The position numbers were made by a program, and so were the translations under genes. DNA of 34,169 nt, taken from NCBI GenBank assembly GCA_022508825.1, contig JAFLUI010000014.1:1-34169 (forward strand). The letters run 5' to 3'. Each line of letters begins with the position of its first letter. Position 1 is the stretch's first letter. A model generated the notes under the pieces. The model searched no databases and had not been told where the DNA came from. It worked only from the letters and a program-made list of their open reading frames with translations. Origin of the DNA: Oscillospiraceae bacterium (lineage in GTDB: Bacteria; Bacillota; Clostridia; Oscillospirales; Ruminococcaceae). This document shows, one piece after another, positions 9,014 through 16,040 of this stretch.

Positions 9014-9047
9014 ATAAAATAAAACGCCGATAGTACATCCATCGGCG
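9014..9047 (-). terminator. Terminator between the DUF1858 gene and trmK
   Basis: On the minus strand CGCCGAT (9041-9047) and ATCGGCG (9025-9031) form a 7-bp stem followed by TTTTATTTTAT, ending 16 bases before the trmK ATG. Lying directly after the conserved motif at 9053-9118, it could also act as a conditional terminator for trmK. Confidence 0.65.
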
Positions 9048-9052
9048 CAAAG

Positions 9053-9118
9053 CTGAGCCTTGACCCTCTCCGTTGCCTTGTCTCAAAATAACCTGTTATT
9101 TTGCGGCTCGGTAACATA
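9053..9118 (-). other. Conserved intergenic RNA-like motif, copy 1
   Basis: Read on the minus strand it starts TATGTTAC, has a variable hairpin (CAAAATAAC/GTTATTTTG) and ends AACGGAGAGGGTCAAGGCTC. The same start and end blocks surround a different hairpin at 18456-18504. Both copies precede a minus-strand gene (trmK here). I cannot match it to a riboswitch family I know. Confidence 0.45.
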
Positions 9119-9157
9119 AAAAGGCGTAATATTGCTATTACCCCTGCTGAGCAAAGC

Positions 9158-9364
9158 TTATTTTCCTGCAAAGTGATTATTGAGCTTAGCCACCATGTCG
9201 GCAGGATTCACCCCGTGAACAGAGCAGGCTTCTGCAAGGCTTTCGCCTCTGGATGCGGGACAGCCCAGACAGTGCATACCCATTTCAAGGAAGAAGGGTG
9301 CAGTATCCGGATCCATATCCAGTATCTCTCCGATTATCATATCTTCTGTGATCTTTGTGCTCAT
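9158..9364 (-). CDS. DUF1858 domain protein
   Basis: This 68-residue protein covers one DUF1858/ScdA-N-like domain: TEDMIIGEILDMDPDTAPFFLEMGMHCLGC, then a short helix pair. The invariant CxxC-like CLGCP motif (residues 32-36) and the Asp-Pro-x-Thr segment are present. These domains occur alone or joined to hybrid-cluster or ScdA-type redox proteins; the pattern suggests a thiol or metal-linked redox role, not proven. AGGAGG eight bases upstream fixes the start. A promoter at 9403-9431 and a terminator at 9014-9047 make it a single-gene unit. Confidence 0.85.
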   Translation of the reverse strand: MSTKITEDMIIGEILDMDPDTAPFFLEMGMHCLGCPASRGESLAEACSVHGVNPADMVAKLNNHFAGK

Positions 9365-9402
9365 TTTGAATTCCTCCTGTTAAAATAAAATAGTACATAT
9401 AT

Positions 9403-9431
9403 ATTATAACCCATTATTTTTGATTTTGCAA
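9403..9431 (-). promoter_or_regulatory. Promoter of the DUF1858 gene
   Basis: Minus-strand TTGCAA (9426-9431) and TATAAT (9403-9408), spacing 17 bp. Confidence 0.6.
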
Positions 9432-9447
9432 GACATATTTTTTCCTG

Positions 9448-9930
9448 TCAGAACCCTACATCGATTATGTTCATAAACAGTCCGTTTTCATTAATGTCGA
9501 TGTACCCGTAAGAGGGTCTTTCTCCGTCTCTCGGGAAACGGCAGCTTCCGGGGTTCATTACATCTACGCCGTAATCGCAGGATATGTACCGCTCATGGGT
9601 ATGTCCGAAAACGGCAGCATCGCAGGCGTTTTCCATTGCGATGGTACAGAGTATCTCAGTGCCGTTCTTGACGTTGTATCTGTGACCGTGACTGCAGAAA
9701 ATACGGTGATCTTCAGCCTCCACTATAAGGAACAGCGGGGAGTCCATGCCAAAATCACAATTTCCCCTTACGCTCCGGAAGTCGATATCGGGATATTTCA
9801 GACGGATACTCTGGATCTCTGTCTCACCGTCACCAAGGTGGATAAACATATCCGCTTCTTTATTAGCATTAATAATTTTTTCAACCTGCGCCGATGCACC
9901 GTGAGAGTCGGACATAACGATTATCCTCAC
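9448..9930 (-). CDS. YfcE-family metallophosphoesterase
   Basis: This 160-residue cytoplasmic phosphodiesterase of the YfcE/MJ0936 family has all metal motifs intact: SDSHG (7-11), HLGDGE (31-36), RGNCDF (54-59), CSHGHRYNV and FGHTHERY. Members hydrolyse phosphodiester model substrates; the physiological substrate is unknown. The start is a GTG (9930) with GGGAGG eight bases ahead. In contrast to the metallophosphoesterase at 402-1124, no metal-site residue is missing. Confidence 0.88.
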   Translation of the reverse strand: MRIIVMSDSHGASAQVEKIINANKEADMFIHLGDGETEIQSIRLKYPDIDFRSVRGNCDFGMDSPLFLIVEAEDHRIFCSHGHRYNVKNGTEILCTIAMENACDAAVFGHTHERYISCDYGVDVMNPGSCRFPRDGERPSYGYIDINENGLFMNIIDVGF

Positions 9931-9977
9931 AAAAACGTCCTCCCATCATATACTAATAATAAGTTCTGTTTACTAAT

Positions 9978-9986
9978 ATTATAACA
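9978..9986 (-). promoter_or_regulatory. Extended -10 promoter of the YfcE-like gene
   Basis: The minus strand reads TGTTATAAT, an extended -10 box (TGnTATAAT), with no clear -35, about 45 bp before the GTG start. Confidence 0.4.
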
Positions 9987-10049
9987 TATGCTTTAAAAGA
10001 AAGAAAGAGCTTTTTAAAAATTTTTTTATAGAAAGGAACAAATCATTCT

Positions 10050-10298
10050 ATGGCAAACATAAACATGAACCTTGACCAGATGGATAAGCTTCTGGGAGTG
10101 GTAAGCGCAAAGCTGGGTGTATCCAAGGAAAGCCTCCGCAAGGATCTTGAACAGGGCAAATTCGACAATGCCATCAAAAACATGAAGCCTGCCGACGTTG
10201 CCGCCTTCAATCAGATGGTGAGCAATCCGAAGATGCTGGAGAAATTCCTGTCCACTCCACAGGCTCAGGCACTTTATAATAAGTTAACTAAAGGCTAA
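10050..10298 (+). CDS. Small conserved-type protein, unknown function
   Basis: An 82-residue helical, soluble protein with no signal peptide or membrane segment. It contains two similar charged helices and ends in a loop-helix (NPKMLEKFLSTPQAQALYNKL) reminiscent of small clostridial proteins that carry a 'PKMLEKLLSTPEAQAL'-like tail; I know no function for them. It is the first of five same-strand small genes that end with yaaL-bofA, which suggests a shared transcript. The ribosome site AAAGGA lies 12 bases ahead, a long spacing. Confidence 0.75.
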   Translation: MANINMNLDQMDKLLGVVSAKLGVSKESLRKDLEQGKFDNAIKNMKPADVAAFNQMVSNPKMLEKFLSTPQAQALYNKLTKG

Positions 10299-10334
10299 CA
10301 AAGACCCTTTCTAAAAGTATCCATATGACTGGCG

Positions 10335-10709
10335 GTGAGCACTTTGGACGATATAGCAGAAAAGATCCAGTCCCTTCTTGAGGACGAGGAAAGCATGAAT
10401 CAGCTGAAGGAGCTTGCCGCCATGTTTTCCGCAGGCATGGGGGAGGCAGCCTCCCCTCCCTCTGCCGGTGAAAGCAGGGACAGCGCTTCTGAAAGTCCTC
10501 TTAACATAAACCCTATGGCAATAATGCAGCTCATGAGCGCAGCCTCTGCCACCGATAAAAACAGGGAGCTTCTTGTGGCTCTTAAGCCTCATCTTCAGAC
10601 CGAGCGTCAGCAAAAGCTTGACCGCGTACTTAAGCTGCTTAAACTATACAATATTTTTACCACTCTGCGAGAAAACGGTATGTTAAATGACTTAGAAAAT
10701 ATACTTTAA
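10335..10709 (+). CDS. Small protein of unknown function, second in the bofA cluster
   Basis: This 124-residue protein has an acidic N-terminal helix (DDIAEKIQSLLEDEESMNQL), a Ser/Pro/Ala linker and a basic, leucine-rich C-terminal pair of helices (LKPHLQTERQQKLDRVLKLL, ending near NGMLNDL). The start is taken as the GTG at 10335, where the ribosome site is weak; TTG at 10344 is an alternative. It starts 36 bases after the previous gene. No catalytic motif is visible. A 12-bp AT-rich inverted repeat overlaps its 3' end (10698-10730). Confidence 0.7.
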   Translation: MSTLDDIAEKIQSLLEDEESMNQLKELAAMFSAGMGEAASPPSAGESRDSASESPLNINPMAIMQLMSAASATDKNRELLVALKPHLQTERQQKLDRVLKLLKLYNIFTTLRENGMLNDLENIL

Positions 10710-10730
10710 GTATTATATTTAAAGTATATT
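10698..10730 (+). other. AT-rich 12-bp inverted repeat overlapping a stop codon
   Basis: AATATACTTTAA (10698-10709) pairs with TTAAAGTATATT (10719-10730) over a 9-nt loop. The stop codon of the upstream gene is inside the left arm. With only two G-C pairs it is a weak terminator at best; it may be an mRNA processing or stability element between genes two and three of the cluster. Confidence 0.4.
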
Positions 10731-10759
10731 ATACAATTAAAACAACAGGAGGGAGCGAT

Positions 10760-11107
10760 ATGCCCGACCGGGGTATTCTTCAGGCTGAACAGCGTGTGAG
10801 GGAGATGAACAGAATGACTCAGCATTACGCAGAGCAGGGCAGCCGCTATATGCAGAGCATAAGCGTCCCGCCGCCCAGATTTGAACCGATGCCCATACAT
10901 AATAACGGACAAGACAGTCCCTCTGTACCGGAGCCTCGTCCCGGGCAGCATCCTGAGCATAGGGAGCACAGGAACAGCAGCCGTCCGGCACCTGCTCCCT
11001 TCGGCATTGAAAGCGACAAGCTGCTTCTCATGGCGCTTATATATCTTCTTATAAAAGAAAACGCAGATATCAAGCTGATAATCGCCCTTGGATATCTGCT
11101 GCTTTAA
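10760..11107 (+). CDS. Small protein with hydrophobic C-terminal tail, unknown function
   Basis: A 115-residue protein. The first 80 residues are polar, rich in Pro, Gln, Arg and His. The last 30 (from DKLLLMALIYLLIKENAD to LIIALGYLLL) form two short hydrophobic stretches split by a charged turn, likely a membrane-associated hairpin. Similar leucine-rich tails occur in small clostridial proteins of unknown, sometimes sporulation-related, role; that link is from memory and uncertain. AGGAGG seven bases before the ATG supports the start. Confidence 0.75.
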   Translation: MPDRGILQAEQRVREMNRMTQHYAEQGSRYMQSISVPPPRFEPMPIHNNGQDSPSVPEPRPGQHPEHREHRNSSRPAPAPFGIESDKLLLMALIYLLIKENADIKLIIALGYLLL

Positions 11108-11126
11108 AACTAAAGGGGGTACTGAA

Positions 11127-11378
11127 ATGATAAGACTATTCAAAAAGACCGGCGCAGCCGAACAGGAAGAGGAGAATTTCCGCCGTCAGCTTCTGGACGA
11201 CCTGGACTTTGTCTCAAACCGTCTTGAACGGATACGGGAAAGCTATGACATGACCGCCGAGCCTGAGCTTGTGGATGCGCTCATCTACGAAGAAAAGGCT
11301 CTTCAGTCACGCTTTGATTATCTGATAAGAGTAGCAAAGGAGAAGAATATAAAATGCAGAGTCGGGATACGGGAATAA
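11127..11378 (+). CDS. YaaL-like protein (DUF2508 family)
   Basis: An 83-residue, highly charged helical protein directly upstream of bofA. In Bacillus, yaaL precedes bofA in the same way, and the C-terminal pattern (LIYEEKALQSRFDYLIRVAKEKNIKC) agrees with the YaaL pattern of helix, acidic Glu-Ala and YLLREA+. Position and sequence support the call jointly. The start is the ATG at 11127, six bases after AAGGGGGT; an in-frame TTG at 11088 lies inside the upstream gene. Function is unknown even in Bacillus. Confidence 0.75.
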   Translation: MIRLFKKTGAAEQEEENFRRQLLDDLDFVSNRLERIRESYDMTAEPELVDALIYEEKALQSRFDYLIRVAKEKNIKCRVGIRE

Positions 11379-11647
11379 TATTGGGACTGCCCCTTGCAGA
11401 GCTGATCTTTTACGGAACGGGAGCAGTATGCGCAGTTGCCGTGCTTCTGTACTGCCTGAAAACTGACAAGCCCCTGCGGACGGCACTTCTTGGTATGCTG
11501 AGCGGAGCTGTCGCCCTTACAGCGGTGCATTTTTTAGGGGACAGGTTCGGACTTGCCCTTCCTCTTAACGGAGTGACCGTTTTTGTGTCCCTTGTTCTGG
11601 GGGCTCCGGGAGTAGCGGCAATGTGCATCCTGAAATATTTTTTATGA
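11354..11647 (+). CDS. bofA: BofA-family membrane protein (pro-sigma-K processing inhibitor)
   Basis: This 97-residue protein has three hydrophobic segments: 17-36, 40-60 and 70-96. The C-terminal half (HFLGDRFGLALPLNGVTVFV, then LVLGAPGVAAMCILKYFL) fits the BofA pattern of N..G...G..(I/L)P(I/L)N..T...S..LG.PG(I/V)A....K.F. BofA holds the SpoIVFB protease inactive during sporulation in Bacillus. Its start overlaps the yaaL end by 25 bases, and the ribosome site AAGGAG lies 11 bases ahead. No other sigma-K checkpoint gene is in the window, so whether this strain sporulates cannot be judged. Confidence 0.82.
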   Translation: MQSRDTGIILGLPLAELIFYGTGAVCAVAVLLYCLKTDKPLRTALLGMLSGAVALTAVHFLGDRFGLALPLNGVTVFVSLVLGAPGVAAMCILKYFL

Positions 11648-11649
11648 AA

Positions 11650-11675
11650 ATACCCCCGCAAAAATACGGGGGTAT
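11650..11675. terminator. Bidirectional terminator between bofA and the cyclophilin gene
   Basis: TACCCCCG (11651-11658) and CGGGGGTA (11667-11674) with an 8-nt A-rich loop, three bases after the bofA stop and six before the convergent stop. The T-run is better on the minus strand (TATTTTC). Confidence 0.65.
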
Positions 11676-11680
11676 CAACA

Positions 11681-12505
11681 TTATTCATTATATTCGACTA
11701 TACGGACGCTTTCAATGATGACAGGGGTCAGGGGCTTATCCATAGGAACACCATTTGAATCATCCTGATTGGTCTCTACCTGAGCGATGGCTCTTACAAC
11801 GTCCATGCCCTCAAATACCTGTCCGAATACAGTGTATCCGCCGTCAAGGAACGGGACACCGCCCTTTTCTCTGTACAGCTCAGCAACATTTCCGGGCCAG
11901 TTATAGCTTTCAGGGTCGTATAAGTGAAGCTCCTCGCAGCTGTTGGTCGTAAAACCGTCATCAGTGTTTACGATATAGAACTGGCTTCCGTTTGTGGAGG
12001 TCGCTCCGCTGTTTGCGTAAGCAACTGCTCCGGTAAAATGATAAAGATTCTCGGAGGTGCCGCCCTCAAAGCTGTCACCCCAGATGGAGTGTCCTCCTGT
12101 GCCGTTTCCCTTGGGATCGCCGCCCTGTATCATAAAATCGGGTATAACTCTGTGGAAGATAAGCTCGTCATAATATCCCATCTCGGCAAGACCGATGAAA
12201 TTCTCCACACCCTTTGCAGCATCCTCGGGGAAAAGCTTTATCTTTATTTCACCGTAATCCTTTACAGTCATGACAGCGATCTTTTCACCAGGCTCAGGAC
12301 TTATAAAATTGTGTATATCCACATCAGCAAGCCAGTCGCTGATCTCCGGAGCAGCTGCAGTAGTTGTTTGTTCTTCAAGACCGTTTTCTTCTATGATCTG
12401 GTCAATGAGCTGCTGATCCGCAGTATCGGGTGATCCCTTGCATCCTGCAAGCATTGCTGCTGCAATAAGAAGGGCTCCTGTTGTCTTTAATGTTCCTTTA
12501 AACAT
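11681..12505 (-). CDS. Lipoprotein peptidyl-prolyl isomerase (cyclophilin type)
   Basis: A 274-residue protein with a lipoprotein signal: basic start, hydrophobic stretch and lipobox LAGC (Cys-22). A Thr/Ala linker then leads into a cyclophilin domain at about 75-272. Core motifs are present: YYDELIFHRVIPDFMIQGGD with the catalytic Arg (R119), then GSQFYIVN, FGQVFEGMDVV. There is an insert after the QFYIV strand (about 185-220), common in extracellular bacterial cyclophilins. It should catalyse proline isomerisation of secreted proteins on the outer face of the membrane. Promoter 12539-12567; convergent with bofA. Confidence 0.92.
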   Translation of the reverse strand: MFKGTLKTTGALLIAAAMLAGCKGSPDTADQQLIDQIIEENGLEEQTTTAAAPEISDWLADVDIHNFISPEPGEKIAVMTVKDYGEIKIKLFPEDAAKGVENFIGLAEMGYYDELIFHRVIPDFMIQGGDPKGNGTGGHSIWGDSFEGGTSENLYHFTGAVAYANSGATSTNGSQFYIVNTDDGFTTNSCEELHLYDPESYNWPGNVAELYREKGGVPFLDGGYTVFGQVFEGMDVVRAIAQVETNQDDSNGVPMDKPLTPVIIESVRIVEYNE

Positions 12506-12538
12506 AATTATCCTTCCTTTTTAAATAAGCTAACCCTT

Positions 12539-12567
12539 ATTATACTATATTTTTTTTCCTTTGTAAA
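12539..12567 (-). promoter_or_regulatory. Promoter of the cyclophilin gene
   Basis: Minus-strand TTTACA (12562-12567) and TATAAT (12539-12544), spacing 17 bp. Confidence 0.6.
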
Positions 12568-12617
12568 TAAATATATGCAAAATTTCATGTCATTTTCACG
12601 AAAAATAAAAAATATGC

Positions 12618-12646
12618 TTGAAATGCAGTATGAAATGTAGTATAAT
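12618..12646 (+). promoter_or_regulatory. Promoter of the SGNH hydrolase gene
   Basis: TTGAAA (12618-12623) and TATAAT (12641-12646), spacing 17 bp, about 45 bp before the start codon. Confidence 0.6.
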
Positions 12647-12692
12647 AAAATTGCTTTTCAATATTCTATCAATATGATCGGGAAGGCTTTTT

Positions 12693-13886
12693 ATGGCACA
12701 CTATGATAATAAACAGTCCGCTGCCGATTCGGCTGCAGTATGGGCAATAGTCTTTCTTGCAGTAGTGCTGGCAGCGCTCACAGGAATATATTTTGCAAGA
12801 CAGCAGGGCTTTGACATCCTCGGAATAGACAAGGCTTCTGCTGAAAATGACGTTACACAGGTAAATGTTATCGAACCTGAGGCAGAGGTCATCGCTCCCG
12901 CCGAGATCACAGAGACAACAGCCGTGACCACCACGGCTGTCTCCGAGACAGCGGCGGACGAGAGCACCGAAACAGGTATCCCCGCAGAAACAGTTGCAGC
13001 GTCCTCCGAATACGACGCTTCATTTTTCGACCGTGCGCTCATGGTGGGAGATTCCCTCTCTGTGGGACTTGTAAACTATGGATACTTAAAGCCCGAGAAC
13101 GTTTTCGCTCAGCTGGGACTCACCCCCGCTTCCGTAATGACCACGGATATTAACGGAGAAAGCGTATACACTAAAGCTGCGGGACTGAATCCCGGGTGCA
13201 TCTGCATCATGCTTGGTACAAACGGACTTTCCTATCTTTCAGAGGATTACATGGCTGAAAAAATGGGGGACTTTATAGACGGTCTCCGGGGTACCTGTCC
13301 GGACGCTGTGATAGTTATTGTTTCTATCCCACCCGTCACCGCCGAGCATGAAAGCGAGAAGCCGGAGAAGGTAGAAAACATCACCCTCTACAACAGCAAG
13401 CTTGAAAAGCTGGCAGAGGACAAGTCCGTAATTTATGTGGATACATTCTCCCTGCTTAAGGACAGCACAGGATATCTGGCAGACCATTATGCGGAAAATG
13501 ACGGTCTCCACTTCAAAACATACGCTTATCCGGTGATACTCAGCGCAGTCCAGACTGCTGCAGAGGATCTTGTACCCGAAAGTCCGGCAGTCACCGCACC
13601 TGTGACTGCACCCACAACGACTGCAGCAGCGGCAGCAACTCAGCCGGCGGTGACGCAGGCACAGTCAGCAGTGACCCCGCCGCCTGCAGCAACAACCGCA
13701 ATAACACAGGCAACGGCAGCAACTGCCGCAACAGCAGCAACAGCGGACACTCCCGCACCTGCTCCCGCTGAAACCGCCGTCACCTCTGCACCTGCGGCAC
13801 AGAACGTCACGGAAGCGCCGTCAGTCACCGAAACTGCCGAAATTCAGACAGAGCAGTTTGTTACAGAGATCTTAGGTATCAATTAA
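12693..13886 (+). CDS. Membrane-anchored SGNH/GDSL hydrolase with Thr/Ala/Pro tail
   Basis: This 397-residue protein has an N-terminal membrane helix (about 15-35), a Thr/Glu-rich spacer and an SGNH domain (about 112-292) facing outside. Catalytic blocks are visible: VGDSLS (Ser-121), LGTNG (Asn-177) and NDGLHF (Asp-270, His-273). The last 95 residues are low-complexity Thr, Ala and Pro, like a wall-spanning or glycosylated linker, but end without an LPXTG or docking domain. Such enzymes deacetylate or deacylate polysaccharides or peptidoglycan; the substrate is unknown. Its TAA overlaps an ATG (TAATG) at 13886, and the next gene is translationally close. Confidence 0.85.
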   Translation: MAHYDNKQSAADSAAVWAIVFLAVVLAALTGIYFARQQGFDILGIDKASAENDVTQVNVIEPEAEVIAPAEITETTAVTTTAVSETAADESTETGIPAETVAASSEYDASFFDRALMVGDSLSVGLVNYGYLKPENVFAQLGLTPASVMTTDINGESVYTKAAGLNPGCICIMLGTNGLSYLSEDYMAEKMGDFIDGLRGTCPDAVIVIVSIPPVTAEHESEKPEKVENITLYNSKLEKLAEDKSVIYVDTFSLLKDSTGYLADHYAENDGLHFKTYAYPVILSAVQTAAEDLVPESPAVTAPVTAPTTTAAAAATQPAVTQAQSAVTPPPAATTAITQATAATAATAATADTPAPAPAETAVTSAPAAQNVTEAPSVTETAEIQTEQFVTEILGIN

Positions 13887-13903
13887 TGAAAGGATATAAA
13901 AAC

Positions 13904-14452
13904 ATGAAAAAAACGACTATTATAGCAGCCATCGCATCTGCGGCAATGCTGCTCGCAGCCTGTGAAAAGGTTCCTGATACAGTCCCCGTGGACGGCACTC
14001 CCGAGGCATCCGGCGCAGCGGTATCAGACCCTGCCGTCACAGACTCCGCCACGGAAGCAGCAAAAGCAGATGCCACCGCTGCGGACATCACAGCAGCGGT
14101 AATGGCAGAGATAGAGCTGATGTCCCCTGTTGAAAAGACTGCCGAAAATATAGGGGCGTTCTACGATACAGACACAGCGGCAGTTACCGATATGTCCGTC
14201 TTTATCTGCGGAAGCGGAGCCTATCCCGACGAGCTTGCAGTATTCCGCTTTGCAGACGCTGACAGCGCAAAAACAGGCGCTGAGTCTGTGCAGAAGCGTC
14301 TTGACAGTCAGCTCGCCCTTTACAAGGACTACACTCCCGACGAGGTCTACAAGCTGGAGGAGGCAGTAATTATACAAAAAGACACCTGGGTAATTTTCAC
14401 CGCCTGCTCCGACAATGCAAGAGCTAAGGAGATCATTGAAGGTCTTATATAA
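13904..14452 (+). CDS. DUF4358 lipoprotein
   Basis: A 182-residue lipoprotein with MKKTTIIAAIASA then lipobox LAAC (Cys-20), a short Ala/Asp/Thr linker, and a DUF4358-like domain (about 60-180) containing YDTDTAAVTDMSVFICGSGA, YPDELAVFRF and a KDTWVIFTACSD strand. The domain's function is not known. The Met at 13904 is preferred (AAAGGA nine bases ahead) to the ATG at 13886, which overlaps the upstream stop. Co-transcription with the SGNH hydrolase is likely: both are surface proteins with the same linker style. Confidence 0.85.
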   Translation: MKKTTIIAAIASAAMLLAACEKVPDTVPVDGTPEASGAAVSDPAVTDSATEAAKADATAADITAAVMAEIELMSPVEKTAENIGAFYDTDTAAVTDMSVFICGSGAYPDELAVFRFADADSAKTGAESVQKRLDSQLALYKDYTPDEVYKLEEAVIIQKDTWVIFTACSDNARAKEIIEGLI

Positions 14453-14460
14453 GTAACAAT

Positions 14461-14487
14461 GAAAACAGTCCCGTGGGGGCTGTTTTC
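14461..14487 (+). terminator. Hairpin after the DUF4358 gene
   Basis: GAAAACAGTCCC (14461-14472) and GGGGCTGTTTTC (14476-14487) form a 12-bp stem (one G-U pair) with loop GTG, eight bases after the stop. The T-run is inside the stem, so termination may be partial and the GH43 gene may be read through. Confidence 0.5.
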
Positions 14488-14517
14488 AAAAATATGTGGA
14501 TATGGAGGATCAAATCT

Positions 14518-15996
14518 ATGAAAAAGCAAGTATTCAATCCGTTTCTTCCGCTGAATGAGTGCATCCCGGACGGCGAGCCTCACGTTTTCGGAGACAGAGT
14601 CTATCTTTACGGCTCACACGACAAGGAGGGGGGCGAGACCTTCTGTATGCTGGACTACACCGTCTACTCCGCTCCTGTGGACGACCTGTCCGACTGGCGC
14701 TGCGAGGGTGTCATCTACCGGGCAGATCAGGATCCCGACTACGCAGAAAGAAAATATATGTACGCTCCCGACGTTGTCCGGGGCAATGACGGCAGATATT
14801 ATCTCTACTACTGTATGTCCGGAGATTTCGGCGTGGGAGGCTATTTCGGACCCATCAGCGTAGCAGTGTGTGACACTCCCGCAGGAAAATATGAGTATCT
14901 GGGATATGTCCGTTTTCCCGACGGCACCCCCATGAAAAAATACGTCTGCTTCGACCCGGGAGTAATAAACGACAACGGAACTATCCGCATTTATTACGGC
15001 ACCCAGTACGACTTCGAGGAGCAGGAGTATTTTCTGCAGAGCGAGGAGCTTATCACCACCGAAATGAATATGTTCAACAAAAGCCGTGAGGAAATTTTAG
15101 GCACCCCAGAAAGCGTTATGGGACCCAGCATGGTTGTGGTTGGAGACGATATGCTGACCGTCATCGGCGAGCCTGTCCACATCATCCCCTACAAGGTAAA
15201 GGGTACGGATTTTGAAGCACACCCCTTCTTTGAAGCAGCTTCTATCCGCAAGGTGGGGGACAAATACTATTTCATCTACTCCTCCCAGAAAAATCACGAG
15301 CTTTGCTATGCCACCAGCGACTATCCCGACAGGGATTTCCGCTTCGGAGGGACTATCGTTTCCAACGGAGACGTGGGCATCAACGGACGCACTGACAAGG
15401 ACCGTCTCAACATGACGGGCACCACTCACGGAAGCATCGAAAATATAAACGGACAGTGGTACGTTTTCTATCACAGGCTCACACATAAGTCGGACTACAG
15501 CAGACAAGCCTGCGCAGAGAAGATCGAAATCGCCGCTGACGGAAGCATCAGGCAGGTGGAGATTACCTCCTGCGGTCTTAACGGCGGAGCGCTTATTGCA
15601 GAGGGGAGCTATCCCGCAGTTATTGCCTGCAACATCACCAACGGAAATATGCCTCACGGTTCAAACAAGATATTTACCGAAAGCTTCCCCAATGCAAATC
15701 ATGATGATACAGGCAGATTTATTGCAGAGATCGCTGACGGCACTCTTATCGGATACAAGTATTTCAGCTTCGGGGGCGGCACAAAGCTCACTCTTACCGT
15801 AAGAGGAAGCGGAGAGGGTCGCTTTGACATCACAGACGAAACAGGAAAGGCTCTGGGAACTGCAGATGTGTCCCCGTCAAGCGAATGGACAAAGATATCC
15901 TGTACTCTGGATACGGACAAGGGAGACCACGCACTTTTCCTTACATACAAGGGCAGCGGCGAGACTGCTCTCATGGAGCTTGGCTTCGGCGAATAA
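14518..15996 (+). CDS. GH43 glycoside hydrolase with C-terminal CBM6-like domain
   Basis: A 492-residue enzyme without a signal peptide. The five-bladed propeller (about 1-345) shows the GH43 catalytic set: general base D18 in IPDGEPHVFGDRVYLYGSHD, D146 in FDPGVIND and general acid E239 in HPFFEAASIR. H304 in TGTTHGS fits the metal-coordinating His. Residues about 380-492 form a beta-rich module (FTGY-type start, LTVRGSGEGRFDIT, WTKISCTLDT) resembling CBM6. Expected activity is beta-xylosidase or alpha-L-arabinofuranosidase on imported oligosaccharides. The ATG at 14518 has GGAGG nine bases ahead; an in-frame GTG at 14473 lies within the upstream hairpin. Confidence 0.9.
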   Translation: MKKQVFNPFLPLNECIPDGEPHVFGDRVYLYGSHDKEGGETFCMLDYTVYSAPVDDLSDWRCEGVIYRADQDPDYAERKYMYAPDVVRGNDGRYYLYYCMSGDFGVGGYFGPISVAVCDTPAGKYEYLGYVRFPDGTPMKKYVCFDPGVINDNGTIRIYYGTQYDFEEQEYFLQSEELITTEMNMFNKSREEILGTPESVMGPSMVVVGDDMLTVIGEPVHIIPYKVKGTDFEAHPFFEAASIRKVGDKYYFIYSSQKNHELCYATSDYPDRDFRFGGTIVSNGDVGINGRTDKDRLNMTGTTHGSIENINGQWYVFYHRLTHKSDYSRQACAEKIEIAADGSIRQVEITSCGLNGGALIAEGSYPAVIACNITNGNMPHGSNKIFTESFPNANHDDTGRFIAEIADGTLIGYKYFSFGGGTKLTLTVRGSGEGRFDITDETGKALGTADVSPSSEWTKISCTLDTDKGDHALFLTYKGSGETALMELGFGE

Positions 15997-16005
15997 ACAA
16001 AAATC

Positions 16006-16033
16006 GGGACTGCCCTGCAGGGCAGTCCCTTTA
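16006..16033. terminator. Bidirectional terminator after GH43
   Basis: Bases 16006-16029 are a perfect 24-base palindrome (arms GGGACTGCCCTG/CAGGGCAGTCCC), ten bases after the GH43 stop and followed by TTTATAT. It also lies just past the stop of the convergent Cys-rich gene. Confidence 0.75.
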
Positions 16034-16040
16034 TATATAC

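Noticed and set aside
11088..11126. Longer yaaL start at TTG 11088
   Set aside because: It lies inside the preceding gene and before the AAGGGGGT ribosome site that serves ATG 11127.
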